Assembly (NCBI RefSeq): GCF_017912535.1 | Contig: NZ_JAERQK010000009.1 | Location: 106,404 to 170,403 of the forward strand | Direction of reading: 5' to 3' | DNA length: 64,000 bases | DNA from: Motiliproteus sediminis | GTDB taxonomy: Bacteria; Pseudomonadota; Gammaproteobacteria; Pseudomonadales; Balneatricaceae | The notes under the pieces: model-generated | The model's input: the letters and a program-made list of their open reading frames with translations, nothing else | The model's database searches: none | What the model was told of the DNA's origin: nothing | Position numbers and translations under genes: made by a program | In this document: piece by piece, positions 8,835-17,702 of the stretch | How the letters are laid out: each line of letters begins with the position of its first letter | How positions within the stretch are numbered: the first letter of the stretch is position 1

Positions 8835-9682
8835 AAATCTTGCTAACCGGCGCCGACGGACAGCTGGGGCGCTGTATCCAGGATCGTGCTGGTGATCATG
8901 AATTGGTCGCCTTGAATCGCCAACAGCTCGATATCACCGATCAAGGAGCCGTCACTGATTGCGTCAGGCTTCATCGCCCGGATGCGGTGATCAACGCCGC
9001 CGCTTACACCAATGTCGATCAAGCCGAGTCCGAGCCCAACTTGGCCTATGCGGTTAACCGTGACGGGCCGGCCCATATCGCCGTTGTTTGCGCTGAACTC
9101 GATATCCCGCTGATTCATATCTCCACCGATTACGTCTTTGACGGCACCAAGAGAAGCCCCTACACCCCGGATGACAATCCCAACCCCATCAATGTGTACG
9201 GCGCCAGCAAGCTGGCTGGCGAAGAGGCGATTAGGCGCATCTGGGAAAAACACCTGATTATCCGCACTTCCTGGCTGTTCTCCGAGTATGGCCATAACTT
9301 CGTCAAAACCATGCTGCGGTTGGCCAAAGAGCGTGATGAGATCCGGGTGGTCGATGACCAGATTGGCTGCCCGACCTATGCGGGGGATTTGGCTGAGGTG
9401 GTTTTACGGTTGGCCGATCGTAACGTTGGTTGGGGGAGGTACCACTTTTGTGGTGGTGTTGCTACTAGTTGGTATGAGTTTTCCGGTCATATTTTTCGCC
9501 TCTGGTCGGAAGTATCCAGCACTTCTATCCCCGCTTTGAAACCTGTTGGAGCTGTCAATTTTCTCTCAGTTGCGATCAGGCCTAATTATTCAGTTCTTGA
9601 TAGCAACACCTTTGTTGAGTTGGTACTTAATGATTCTGATAGCCTAGATAGAGTAATAAAAAACGTACTGTTGAGTATATAG
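8825..9682 (+). CDS. rfbD: dTDP-4-dehydrorhamnose reductase
   Basis: This is an RmlD-type SDR of about 285 residues: ILLTGADGQLGR at the N-terminus, STDYVFDG near 104, YGASK (Tyr-xxx-Lys) near 128 and IRTSWLFSEYG. It completes dTDP-L-rhamnose with NAD(P)H. ATG at 8825 or 8831 is the likely start. The first 600 bases match the GC-rich codon use of rfbBAC, but from about 9430 the codons become AT-rich, continuing into the next gene. The last 80 residues may therefore come from a different ancestor through recombination. The C-terminal sequence still looks like a plausible RmlD tail, so the enzyme is probably functional. Confidence 0.93.
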   Translation: MSMKILLTGADGQLGRCIQDRAGDHELVALNRQQLDITDQGAVTDCVRLHRPDAVINAAAYTNVDQAESEPNLAYAVNRDGPAHIAVVCAELDIPLIHISTDYVFDGTKRSPYTPDDNPNPINVYGASKLAGEEAIRRIWEKHLIIRTSWLFSEYGHNFVKTMLRLAKERDEIRVVDDQIGCPTYAGDLAEVVLRLADRNVGWGRYHFCGGVATSWYEFSGHIFRLWSEVSSTSIPALKPVGAVNFLSVAIRPNYSVLDSNTFVELVLNDSDSLDRVIKNVLLSI

Positions 9683-9932
9683 TTTTTATCCGTGTACGAA
9701 GTGTATTTGATTTTATGATTTATTCCGTGGTGTTAATGAGCGTGTTAACACTATTTTCTAGGAATGAGTGATTTGGATAAAAATATGTTTGCATCTCTGT
9801 TAATATATTAATTATTATTCTGACTGAGTTCTATTGTAATAGATTTTGGTAAATTTAAAATTTTATTTATGATAAAATGTAGATCTTTTATTCATTTGAC
9901 TCTAAATTGATTGCTGATTGTTGTTGTATATT
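9683..9932. other. AT-rich gene-free spacer between rfbD and the CapK/PaaK-like gene
   Basis: The 250 nt are strongly AT-rich with no supported gene, clear ribosome-binding site or inverted repeat. They belong to the same compositional island as the following gene and may carry its own promoter. Confidence 0.5.
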
Positions 9933-11243
9933 ATGTTTCATGATGCCTTTATTTATATTGCTTCTTTTTTGCCAAAAAGTATTTTATTTGGTAGGCGTTT
10001 TAGAGATGCGCATTCTGTACATGAGCGTTATAAAGAATCTGAGGATAAAAATAATTTTGTTTTGTCATATACGAAATCATCTCTTTCCTATGTCTTTAAG
10101 TTGGCAGCACAGTGTAGATTTTACAATAATCTCCCCGAGAACTGTAGTATAGAAAGTTTTGATTATATAGATAAGGACGTGGTGATTAGTGCTGATGATG
10201 CGCTAGTGGTTGATAAAATAGGCTCGGAGTTAGTCAGTACTGGGGGGACTTCAGGCAGGCCGCTTGCTTTTTATGCGGATAAAAGTGGTAGAGGAGTAGA
10301 ATGGTATTGGATGACGAGCGCGTGGTCATTGGTCGGCTTTGATTGGGCTAAGTCATGGCGCGCCGTGCTCAGAAATCATTCGCTGGGTGGTCGTGATTAT
10401 GAGGTTAACCGCTTATTAAAAGAGGTTCGTTTTGATAACTTTAGGCTAGATAATGAATATATGGGTTATGTTACTAAAGAGATAGAAAGGCGAGGGATAG
10501 AGTTTGTTCATGCATATCCCAGCGCTGCCTTTGCAATTGCATCTTTTTGGAGAAATGAAAACTGTAAACCTGCGTGCGTTAAAGCTTTTCTTTGCGGTAG
10601 TGAGAATGTATTTGATTACCAAAAAAAACTTATTCAGGAAGAGCTAGACATCAGAATGTTTACGTGGTTTGGTCATAGTGAGCAATTGATATTAGCGCAT
10701 GAGGGAATAGAGTGTGAGAATTATCATTCTAATCCGTTTTATGGCTATGCTGAATTAATTGGTGCAGATGGCAAGCAAGTAAAAGAGGTTGGTCAGAGAG
10801 GCGAGCTGGTAGGAACTGGATATATCAATAGAAAGACCATCTTTGTCCGCTATCGTACTGGTGATTACGCAGAGTATGTGGGCGATGTTTGTCCTGATTG
10901 TGGACATGTTGGTTTGACATTTAAGCAGGTACAGGGGAGGTGGGCCGGTGCCAAGATATACCTCTCTAATGGAAGCTGGATTACCACTACTGCGCTCAAT
11001 CTCCATGATAGTATCTATTCCCGGATTGATGGGATACAGTATTTTCAGCATAAGGCTGGTGAGTTGGAGGTAAGGGTCGTGCCTGGCTTATCATGGGGTT
11101 TTGAGTCAGAAGATGATCTGATTGAGGCGCTTATGCATAAGGTGCCAAATGGTATTAATTTTACGATAAAAAAAGTTGATCGCTTGGAGTATGCAGATAA
11201 TCGTAAGTTTGAACTATTAGTTCAGAATATAGATGATTTATGA
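9933..11243 (+). CDS. CapK/PaaK-like adenylate-forming enzyme of the polysaccharide locus
   Basis: This protein of about 436 residues is related to phenylacetate-CoA ligase and the capsule protein CapK. It has an ATP-binding loop STGGTSGRPLAF near residue 102, a WFGHSEQ block near 245 (adenylate-binding motif), YRTGDYAE near 305, and a CPDCG element near 318. The small C-terminal lid domain ends with the conserved YADNRKFEL-type lysine segment. Such enzymes activate a carboxylic acid as acyl-adenylate; in capsule loci the acid is thought to decorate a sugar. No acyl carrier or acyltransferase sits beside it. The gene is far more AT-rich than its neighbours and has spacers on both sides, suggesting separate acquisition. 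The frame extends to a TTG at 9918; ATG 9933 was chosen, without a clear ribosome-binding site. The substrate is unknown. Confidence 0.78.
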   Translation: MFHDAFIYIASFLPKSILFGRRFRDAHSVHERYKESEDKNNFVLSYTKSSLSYVFKLAAQCRFYNNLPENCSIESFDYIDKDVVISADDALVVDKIGSELVSTGGTSGRPLAFYADKSGRGVEWYWMTSAWSLVGFDWAKSWRAVLRNHSLGGRDYEVNRLLKEVRFDNFRLDNEYMGYVTKEIERRGIEFVHAYPSAAFAIASFWRNENCKPACVKAFLCGSENVFDYQKKLIQEELDIRMFTWFGHSEQLILAHEGIECENYHSNPFYGYAELIGADGKQVKEVGQRGELVGTGYINRKTIFVRYRTGDYAEYVGDVCPDCGHVGLTFKQVQGRWAGAKIYLSNGSWITTTALNLHDSIYSRIDGIQYFQHKAGELEVRVVPGLSWGFESEDDLIEALMHKVPNGINFTIKKVDRLEYADNRKFELLVQNIDDL

Positions 11244-11467
11244 ATTTTTTGTAGAGAGTGATATTGTTTTCTTGTGTATCAAGGATATGTTTCTAATGTT
11301 GTTTGGATTTGTTTTATGTTCGTTTTCTTAATATGATTGTAGAATTTATTTGAGTCCTTTGGTCTAATAAAAACAAGTCCTCAAGTATGTATATAGTGTG
11401 TCGCTTAAATTAGTCGCCCTAGAGCGGGTATTTTGTTTATGCCCGGGGGTGAAATGGAGTTTTGGTT

Positions 11468-12634
11468 ATGCTTCCCCTGATTGATCTTAAAAGGCAGTAC
11501 GCACAAATTGAAACCCGTGTCAAAAAGGCGGTTGTTGATGTATTGGACAGCGGTCAGTACATCCAGGGGTCTGAAGTGGCCGAGCTGGAGCAGCGGTTGG
11601 CAGCCTACGCCGGGACCACGTACTGTGTCAGTTGTGCTTCTGGAACGGATGCGCTTTTGATGGCCTTGATGGCCAAAGGGGTTGGGCCCGGCAGTATTAT
11701 TTTTACGACCCCTTTTACCTTTGTTGCGACCGCTGAAGTAATCGCTCTGCTGGGCGCGACCCCGTTTTTTGTCGATGTTGACCCAACTAGCTTCAATATG
11801 GATCCTAAGCAGCTTGAACTGGCCATCGCGGCTTGTAGAAGCCGCGATCCAGGTATCTACCCTCTGCCGGCAGCAGTCATTGAGAAAGAAATGAAACCGG
11901 AAGGGGTTATCGCCGTCGACCTTTTCGGACTACCGGCCGAGTATGACCGCATCAATTCCATTGCCGCGGAGAACGATCTGTTCGTTATTGAAGACGCAGC
12001 TCAAAGCTTTGGAGCAACGTACAGGGGGCGCAAGACTGGCGGGCTAGCTGATATAGGCTGTACATCATTTTTTCCCGCCAAGCCCCTCGGTGGCTGCGGC
12101 GACGGTGGGGCTATCTTCTGCAATGATGATCAGACCAAACAACTGCTAGAGTCGATTAGGGTTCATGGTCAGGGAGAAAGTAAATATGAGAATGTCCGTC
12201 TGGGGGTCACCGGACGGCTGGATGCCATTCAGGCTGCATATCTGAAAGTTAAACTGGATATATTCGACGATGAGTTCAAGGCTAGGCAGAAAGTATCAGC
12301 ATACTACAATGCCTGCCTTCAAGATGCTGAAGGATTTCGTGTCCCGTGCGTCCCGGAATATTCGGCAAGCGCTTGGGCACAGTATACGCTGCTGGCCTCC
12401 AATCAGGAGCGAAGGGATAGGGTGCTCGAGGCCCTAGCTGCAGCAGATATCGGTCACTCGATTTATTATCCGATTCCGCTGCATTTGCAGCGCGCATTCA
12501 CCTATCTAGGCTATCAGGTGACAGACTTTCATGTTGCTGAAAACCTAGCGTCTCGAGTGTTTAGCATTCCTATGCACCCCTACTTGACGGAGTCGGAAAT
12601 AGAATCCGTAGTACAGGTGATTATTAGGAGTTAG
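11468..12634 (+). CDS. DegT/DnrJ/EryC1 aminotransferase, WbpE-like
   Basis: This 388-residue PLP enzyme closely follows WbpE, the UDP-3-keto-GlcNAcA transaminase of Pseudomonas aeruginosa. It has LIDLKRQYAQIE at the N-terminus, SGTDALLMALMA, FTFVATAEVIALLGATPFFVD, EDAAQSFGA, and the PLP lysine K205 in SFFPAKPLGGCGDGG. It installs the 3-amino group on a 3-keto UDP-sugar, most likely for a 2,3-diacetamido sugar, as it is followed directly by an acetyltransferase and a Gfo/Idh oxidoreductase. ATG 11468 has AATGGAG upstream; a TTG lies two codons earlier. The GC-rich codon use resumes here after the AT-rich island. Confidence 0.9.
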   Translation: MLPLIDLKRQYAQIETRVKKAVVDVLDSGQYIQGSEVAELEQRLAAYAGTTYCVSCASGTDALLMALMAKGVGPGSIIFTTPFTFVATAEVIALLGATPFFVDVDPTSFNMDPKQLELAIAACRSRDPGIYPLPAAVIEKEMKPEGVIAVDLFGLPAEYDRINSIAAENDLFVIEDAAQSFGATYRGRKTGGLADIGCTSFFPAKPLGGCGDGGAIFCNDDQTKQLLESIRVHGQGESKYENVRLGVTGRLDAIQAAYLKVKLDIFDDEFKARQKVSAYYNACLQDAEGFRVPCVPEYSASAWAQYTLLASNQERRDRVLEALAAADIGHSIYYPIPLHLQRAFTYLGYQVTDFHVAENLASRVFSIPMHPYLTESEIESVVQVIIRS

Positions 12635-12637
12635 TTC

Positions 12638-13138
12638 GTGTCAGATTACTTCAAACACCCAAGTGCCCATGTCAGTCCGGATGCTACCGTGGGTGCAGGC
12701 ACCAAAGTGTGGATTAATGTCCAGATTCGCGAAGGTGTTCAGGTTGGCGAAGATTGTATCCTGTCCAAGGATGTCTATCTTGATCAGGGTGTTAGGATAG
12801 GGAATCGGTGCAAGGTTCAGAACTCTGTTTCCATCTATAGTGGGGTCAGCATTGCCGATGACGTGTTTGTCGGTCCGAATGTTGCGTTCACTAACGATAA
12901 GGTTCCTAGGGCTTTCAATGACGATTGGCAGATTACCGAAACCCGCGTCGAGCAGGGGGCCAGCCTAGGGGCCAATGCCACGGTCGTCTGCGGGGTGACA
13001 ATAGGCGAATATGCTATGGTCGCCGCCGGCTCCGTCGTGACCCGGGATGTCGAACCCTACACTCTGGTGGTTGGTAACCCGGCTAGGGCGGTGGCAAAGG
13101 TGGACAGGCTCGGCAACAGGGTAGAAGGGGATATATGA
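12638..13138 (+). CDS. Hexapeptide-repeat sugar N-acetyltransferase, WbpD-like
   Basis: The 166 residues form a left-handed beta-helix: hexapeptide turns run from HPSAHVSPDATVGAG through ANATVVCGVTIGEYAMVAAGSVVTRDV, with a loop FTNDKVPRAF that carries the conserved Asn-Asp of the WbpD/WlbB class. It transfers acetyl from acetyl-CoA to the 3-amino group of a UDP-sugar in the cytosol and is expected to be a trimer. The start is GTG, three bases after the aminotransferase stop, and the stop overlaps the next ATG (ATGA). The acceptor (UDP-GlcNAc3NA or the non-uronic form) is inferred from neighbours. Confidence 0.88.
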   Translation: MSDYFKHPSAHVSPDATVGAGTKVWINVQIREGVQVGEDCILSKDVYLDQGVRIGNRCKVQNSVSIYSGVSIADDVFVGPNVAFTNDKVPRAFNDDWQITETRVEQGASLGANATVVCGVTIGEYAMVAAGSVVTRDVEPYTLVVGNPARAVAKVDRLGNRVEGDI

Positions 13139-14082
13139 ACAATAAGTCATTAAGGGTTGCGCTGCTGGGCGTCGGCAATATGGGGCGCAATCACCTGCGC
13201 ATACTGTCAATGCTCAAGGGGGTCGAAGTGACCTATATCTATGACCTTCAGCAAGATCGGCTGGCACAGTTGGGTCGGCAGTATGGTGTCCCTTATACAA
13301 CTGACCTGGCTACGGCACTCTCTGGCGCAGAAGCGGTCATTATCGCCACCCCGACCAGTACCCACTGTGAGCTGTTTGAATACTGCGCCCCTTTGGTGCG
13401 CTTTGCTTTTATCGAGAAGCCGGTTGCTGCGACGGTCGAGGAGGCGGAGAAGATCAAGGCGCTGTCGGGGCGGTACAACGTCAAAGTCCAGATTGGATTT
13501 ATCGAGCGCTTCAATCCGGTGGTTTCGGCATTAAAGCCGATGCTCGACCATGAGAGAGTGATCAATATCGATTTCATGCGAACCAATCGGCTTAGCAGCC
13601 GCATATCGGATGTTGATGTCGTGCTGGACTTGATGATCCATGATATTGATCTTGCCCTGTATCTCAATGGACCTGTGAAATCGGTTATGGCCTTCGGTGC
13701 GAAGGAGCACGGCCTGGTTGCCTTTGCCAATGCGATGATGGTCCATGAAAGTGGGGCGATGTCGCGGATACTGGCCAGCCGGATGACCGAGAAGAAAATC
13801 CGTCAGATCCAGGTGACAACGGATAGCTCGTTTATCGATGGTGAGCTGTTGAGAAAAGAAGTGATCATCAATAAGCAGTCGGAGGTGATCCAAGATGCCA
13901 ATAAACCCTACACCATCGCTTCGATCGAACAGCAGGTTGAAGTGAAGCCACAGGAGGCCCTGCTAGTCGAGTTGCAGAGTTTTATTGGGCTCTGTACGGG
14001 GGAGAGCGATCAGATTCCCGATATTGAAGCTGGGCTTGAGTCGTTGCAGTTGAGTTATCGAGTGTTGGAACAGATCGGATGA
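13135..14082 (+). CDS. Gfo/Idh/MocA-family UDP-sugar 3-dehydrogenase (WbpB/GnnA role)
   Basis: This 315-residue NAD(P)-dependent oxidoreductase has the dinucleotide fold LLGVGNMGRNHLRI at residues 10-23, IIATPTSTH near 73, the EKPVAATVEEAE loop near 97 with the family lysine, and GFIERFNP near 122. With the two preceding genes it completes a 3-oxidation, transamination and acetylation module. It resembles the GnnA-like UDP-GlcNAc 3-dehydrogenase type (IERFNPV motif) more than Pseudomonas WbpB, so the oxidised substrate could be UDP-GlcNAc rather than UDP-GlcNAcA. Four-base overlaps with both neighbours indicate coupled translation. Confidence 0.82.
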   Translation: MNNKSLRVALLGVGNMGRNHLRILSMLKGVEVTYIYDLQQDRLAQLGRQYGVPYTTDLATALSGAEAVIIATPTSTHCELFEYCAPLVRFAFIEKPVAATVEEAEKIKALSGRYNVKVQIGFIERFNPVVSALKPMLDHERVINIDFMRTNRLSSRISDVDVVLDLMIHDIDLALYLNGPVKSVMAFGAKEHGLVAFANAMMVHESGAMSRILASRMTEKKIRQIQVTTDSSFIDGELLRKEVIINKQSEVIQDANKPYTIASIEQQVEVKPQEALLVELQSFIGLCTGESDQIPDIEAGLESLQLSYRVLEQIG

Positions 14083-15047
14083 TTGACAGGTTAGACATTG
14101 CAAACAGCACCGTCCTAGTCACCGGTGGTGCTGGCTTTATCGGCAGCCACCTAGTGGACCGGCTGATCAGCGAAGGTGCTAAAAAGGTTATCGTCGTCGA
14201 TAACCTTTTTCTGGGCAGTGAGCGCAATATCGAATCTGCGCTGGAAAAAGGGGCTCTCTTTTATAAAGAGGATATTGAGTTGGCGACCAGTCTTGATTAC
14301 ATATTCAGTAATCATACGGTGGACCTTGTCTTTAACTGTGCGACCAAGGCGCTTAATTACTCGTTTTTGAATCCGTCGAATGCGTTTGATACCAATGTCA
14401 GAGGGGTGTTGAACTTGCTCGAGATACAGCGAAAGGGTGGATTCAAGACGCTGTGCCATTTTTCGACCTCCGAGGTTTATGGTACCGCTGTTTATGAGCC
14501 GATGGATGAAGAACATCCCAAGAAGCCAACGACCACCTATGCCGCCGGCAAGGCAGCGGCTGATCTGGCGATTGAAAGCTACGTCAATATGTTCGGGCTG
14601 GATGCGTTTATAGTCCGGCCATTCAATAATTACGGCCCCCGGCAGAATTATAAAGGCCTGTTGGCCGGTGTGATTCCTATTACCGCTTGGCGGGTGACTC
14701 ACGGTGTCGAGCCCGAGATTCATGGTAAAGGTACCCAGACACGCGATTTTATCTACGTCGAAGATACGGTCGATGCGGTTGTGAAGCTCTTCCCGGTGCT
14801 TGAAGCCGGTCAAAGTGTGAATATTTCTACCGACAACTGCTGCGATATCAAGACGCTGGTTAAACGAATATGCGAGTACTTCGACTATTTGGGCCCGATC
14901 GCGGCAAAACCAGCCCGGCATGCCGATGTGCAGTGCCATATCGCTAGCAATGAAAAGGTTAAGACACTTATCGACTACAGGCTGACCCCGTTTGATCAAG
15001 GGCTGGATCAGACGCTGTCCTGGTACCGCAACGAGTTTGGAAGTTGA
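14079..15047 (+). CDS. NAD-dependent sugar epimerase/4,6-dehydratase
   Basis: This 322-residue extended SDR has [18 protein letters not shown] at residues 12-29, the acidic active-site segment STSEVYG near 130, the Tyr-xxx-Lys pair in YAAGK, and the RPFNNYGPRQNYKG block. The Ser-Glu arrangement in STSEVYG is usual for 4,6-dehydratases, and the next two genes encode an aminotransferase and an N-formyltransferase. A role making a 4-keto-6-deoxy nucleotide sugar is therefore likely. Which nucleotide (UDP, GDP or dTDP) it uses cannot be told. It overlaps the preceding gene by four bases. Confidence 0.8.
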   Translation: MIDRLDIANSTVLVTGGAGFIGSHLVDRLISEGAKKVIVVDNLFLGSERNIESALEKGALFYKEDIELATSLDYIFSNHTVDLVFNCATKALNYSFLNPSNAFDTNVRGVLNLLEIQRKGGFKTLCHFSTSEVYGTAVYEPMDEEHPKKPTTTYAAGKAAADLAIESYVNMFGLDAFIVRPFNNYGPRQNYKGLLAGVIPITAWRVTHGVEPEIHGKGTQTRDFIYVEDTVDAVVKLFPVLEAGQSVNISTDNCCDIKTLVKRICEYFDYLGPIAAKPARHADVQCHIASNEKVKTLIDYRLTPFDQGLDQTLSWYRNEFGS

Positions 15048-15051
15048 AATT

Positions 15052-16155
15052 ATGAGCAGTCAGCGGGTTAAGCTGGTAGAACCCTATATTGACTTTGACG
15101 ACGTCGAGTCAGAGCTCAGGGATATTTTCGACTCGGGGCAGTTTACCCGGGGAGTCAATGTCTCTCGTTTTATCAAGGCATTGTCGGAATATACCGGAGC
15201 CAGGCATGCTTTCTTGACGACTTCTGCAACCACGGCCCTGTCGCTGTGTTTGAAGGTGCTGGGAATTGGCGCCGGCGATAAAGTGGCGATATCTGACTTC
15301 AGCTTTCCGGCGACCGCGAATGTCGTCGAGGACTTGGGGGCCATACCGGTCTTTGTCGATGTGGATCGGGATACCTACAACATGTCGGCTCGGGACTTGC
15401 GGAACAAGATCGACTCTGTCAAAGCAGTTATTTTTGTTGATGCTTTTGGTTGTCCCAGCAGCCTGTTGGAGATCCAGCAGATCTGCCGCGCCAAGCGGAT
15501 CCCGCTGGTCGAGGATGCGGCCTGCGGGCTGGGGAGCTCTGTCCAGGGTGTAAAAGTCGGCGCGATCGCCGATATGACCTGTTTCAGTTTTCACCCAAGG
15601 AAATTACTGACCACCGGAGAAGGTGGTGCCATCACTACCAATAATCCTCAGTACGCAGAGGCGCTGGAGATCAAGCTCAATCATGGTGCCAGGGGTGTCC
15701 GGGGCGTCGGAGCCGACTTTATCGATTACGGATACAATTATCGAATGAGTGAATTCCAAGCCTTGCTGGGATGGAAACAGCTGGCCCGGTTGGATTCAGT
15801 GATTGAGCGACGCCAGACAATGATGGCGCGATATATGGGTCTTCTGGGGAACCATGGCTTTGCCCGGCAGTCTGTCGATGCGGGATATATCCATAATGTT
15901 CAGTCGATCGTGTTAACGGTCCCGGCAGGTATCTACAGGGATGTGCTTATCGACCGATTGAATACGGTGAATATCGAATCCACACTGGGCACGTACAGCC
16001 TGAGCGCAACGAGTTATTACGCGAAAAAATATCAGCGCATTCAACCCAACTCCCAGTGGCTGGAACAGAACACAATTACGCTTCCCTGCCATGATAACGT
16101 TGACGTGGGCCGGGTCTGCGACGCGATTGTCGAATTTGTCTCTGGAGCGACCTAG
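15052..16155 (+). CDS. DegT/DnrJ/EryC1 aminotransferase for a 4-amino-4,6-dideoxy-type sugar
   Basis: This is a 367-residue PLP enzyme with the aspartate segment VEDAACGLGSS, the PLP lysine K184 in FHPRKLLTTGEGG, and the NYRMSEFQALLGWKQL dimer block. It is clearly distinct from the WbpE-like enzyme at 11468, resembling perosamine/viosamine-type C4 transaminases instead. Between a dehydratase and a formyltransferase it probably adds the amino group that is then formylated. The frame extends upstream, but ATG 15052 follows the previous stop by four bases and gives a standard N-terminus. The TAG stop overlaps the next GTG start by one base. Confidence 0.87.
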   Translation: MSSQRVKLVEPYIDFDDVESELRDIFDSGQFTRGVNVSRFIKALSEYTGARHAFLTTSATTALSLCLKVLGIGAGDKVAISDFSFPATANVVEDLGAIPVFVDVDRDTYNMSARDLRNKIDSVKAVIFVDAFGCPSSLLEIQQICRAKRIPLVEDAACGLGSSVQGVKVGAIADMTCFSFHPRKLLTTGEGGAITTNNPQYAEALEIKLNHGARGVRGVGADFIDYGYNYRMSEFQALLGWKQLARLDSVIERRQTMMARYMGLLGNHGFARQSVDAGYIHNVQSIVLTVPAGIYRDVLIDRLNTVNIESTLGTYSLSATSYYAKKYQRIQPNSQWLEQNTITLPCHDNVDVGRVCDAIVEFVSGAT

Positions 16156-17084
16156 TGAGTCATATCCTGTTTGTCGGCTCCAAGAGCACAGGCCTGAGGT
16201 GTCTGCGTTCACTGTATCAACAGGGCGATCACCGGCTTAGCTGTGCCACGCTTAATGATCGATCCGATCTAAGGAGCTGTTTTGACGATATCAAGCGGCT
16301 GGCGAGCGATCAGGGCTCGGAGATCAATGTGCTGGAAAACAATGACCAGCTTCAAGCTCTGGTCGAACGGACCGAGCCCGATGTAGTTTTCGTCTGTGGT
16401 TGGTACCGGGTGATCCCCGAGGCGCTCATTTCGCGCCCACTGCTAGGTTTTTTTGGAATTCACAACTCGCTGTTGCCCCGGTACCGGGGGCATGCTCCGT
16501 TGATCTGGTCGCTGCTCAATGGCGATGCTGAAGTCGGGGCGTCACTGTTCAAGTTTGACCAGGGTATGGATACCGGCGATGTTTATCATCAATGGTCGAT
16601 CCCCAACGACGGTGGCTACGTGAACAGCATTATCGATTCGCTGGACCGGGCGATCGAAAAGAGTTTTGGTCGGGTGTTTGACCGGGTCATACGGGGCGAA
16701 CAGCCCCGTATGACCCAGCCTCACCGGGATGCCAGTTACTGTGCAAAGCGTCGTCCTGAAGACAGCGCGATCAACTGGAACCGAAGCGCCGAAGCAACGT
16801 TGCGATTTATCCGGACCTTGAGTGCACCCTATCCGGACAGCTTTACCTTTATCGACAGCCGTAAGGTTTATATTCTTAAGGCCGAAGCCTTTGATTTTCC
16901 GATCAGTGGTATTCCCGGGCAGGTCGTCTGTCACATCGATCGGGGGGCCGTTATCTGTTGCGGCGATGGCCGGGGCATATTGGTAACCGAGGCGGCCGAT
17001 GAACAGGGCGATCGAACTCTGGCCAGTCTTTTTCGGCGACTCTCCTCGCCTGCTAAAAGCTTTGAATTGAGTGGCAAGCAATAG
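16155..17084 (+). CDS. Nucleotide-sugar N-formyltransferase
   Basis: This 309-residue member of the methionyl-tRNA/ArnA formyltransferase family has the core GIHNSLLPRYRGHAPL at 101-116 and the MDTGDVY block at 138-144. The expected His (H103) and Asp (D139) are present, but the Asn that normally sits two residues before the His is Gly (G101), with an Asn just after it (N104). It should transfer formyl from N10-formyl-tetrahydrofolate to an amino sugar nucleotide. The C-terminal half (SAEATLRFIRTLSAPYPDSFTF) fits the OB-fold domain of ArnA-like enzymes. The start is GTG. The product would be an N-formyl amino-dideoxyhexose in the polymer. Confidence 0.85.
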   Translation: MSHILFVGSKSTGLRCLRSLYQQGDHRLSCATLNDRSDLRSCFDDIKRLASDQGSEINVLENNDQLQALVERTEPDVVFVCGWYRVIPEALISRPLLGFFGIHNSLLPRYRGHAPLIWSLLNGDAEVGASLFKFDQGMDTGDVYHQWSIPNDGGYVNSIIDSLDRAIEKSFGRVFDRVIRGEQPRMTQPHRDASYCAKRRPEDSAINWNRSAEATLRFIRTLSAPYPDSFTFIDSRKVYILKAEAFDFPISGIPGQVVCHIDRGAVICCGDGRGILVTEAADEQGDRTLASLFRRLSSPAKSFELSGKQ

Positions 17085-17086
17085 CA

Positions 17087-17701
17087 ATGATATCTATCGT
17101 CGACTGCGGAATGGGCAACCTCGGCTCGGTCCGAAACATGTTCAACTATATTGATGTGCCAAGCGAAGTGGTCTCGAGCGTTGCGGCCATTGAGCAGGCA
17201 CAGAAACTCATCCTGCCTGGCGTTGGTAGCTGGGACCATGGCTTGGCCAACTTGACCCGCAGCGGCCTAAGAGAGGTACTCGACCACAAGGTTCTGACGC
17301 AGAAGGTCCCTTTGCTGGGTATTTGCCTGGGAATGCAGGTTCTGGCCGAGTCCAGCCAGGAGGGCGACCTGCCGGGGTTGGGCTGGATTCCAGGGAAGGT
17401 AGTGCGCTTCGGCGACGATGTGCTCGAACAGGGGCTTAAGATTCCGCACATGGGCTGGAACCGGGTGTTCTCCCGGCGGACGAATGTACTGACCGATTCG
17501 CTTCCAGATGATCCCCGCTTCTACTTTGTCCATTCCTTCCATTTCTGCTGCTCGGACCCGTCAGATGTTCTGATGACCAGCAAACACGGCAGTGAGTTTG
17601 TTTGTGCGGTCCAGCGCGATAACATCTATGGGGTCCAGTTTCACCCCGAGAAAAGCCATAAGTTCGGTCTCGCCCTCATGAAAAGTTTTTCGGAGCTTTA
17701 A
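17087..17701 (+). CDS. hisH2: Glutamine amidotransferase subunit HisH2 (sugar amidination)
   Basis: This 204-residue class I glutaminase has the nucleophile C80 in GICLGMQ and the His-Glu pair H186/E188 in QFHPEKSH. It looks like HisH of histidine synthesis, but it lies immediately before an altered hisF and wbpG, the arrangement used in Pseudomonas O-antigen loci. There HisH2 releases ammonia from glutamine, HisF2 channels it, and WbpG uses it on a UDP-acetamido-uronic acid. No other his pathway genes are adjacent; hisC is 28 kb away and belongs to an aromatic operon. It starts two bases after the formyltransferase gene. Confidence 0.92.
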   Translation: MISIVDCGMGNLGSVRNMFNYIDVPSEVVSSVAAIEQAQKLILPGVGSWDHGLANLTRSGLREVLDHKVLTQKVPLLGICLGMQVLAESSQEGDLPGLGWIPGKVVRFGDDVLEQGLKIPHMGWNRVFSRRTNVLTDSLPDDPRFYFVHSFHFCCSDPSDVLMTSKHGSEFVCAVQRDNIYGVQFHPEKSHKFGLALMKSFSEL

Positions 17702-17702
17702 C

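Noticed and set aside
14151..14999. 282-codon minus-strand frame opposite the SDR gene
   Set aside because: The plus-strand protein has clear SDR motifs over the same bases, and the minus-strand translation has none.
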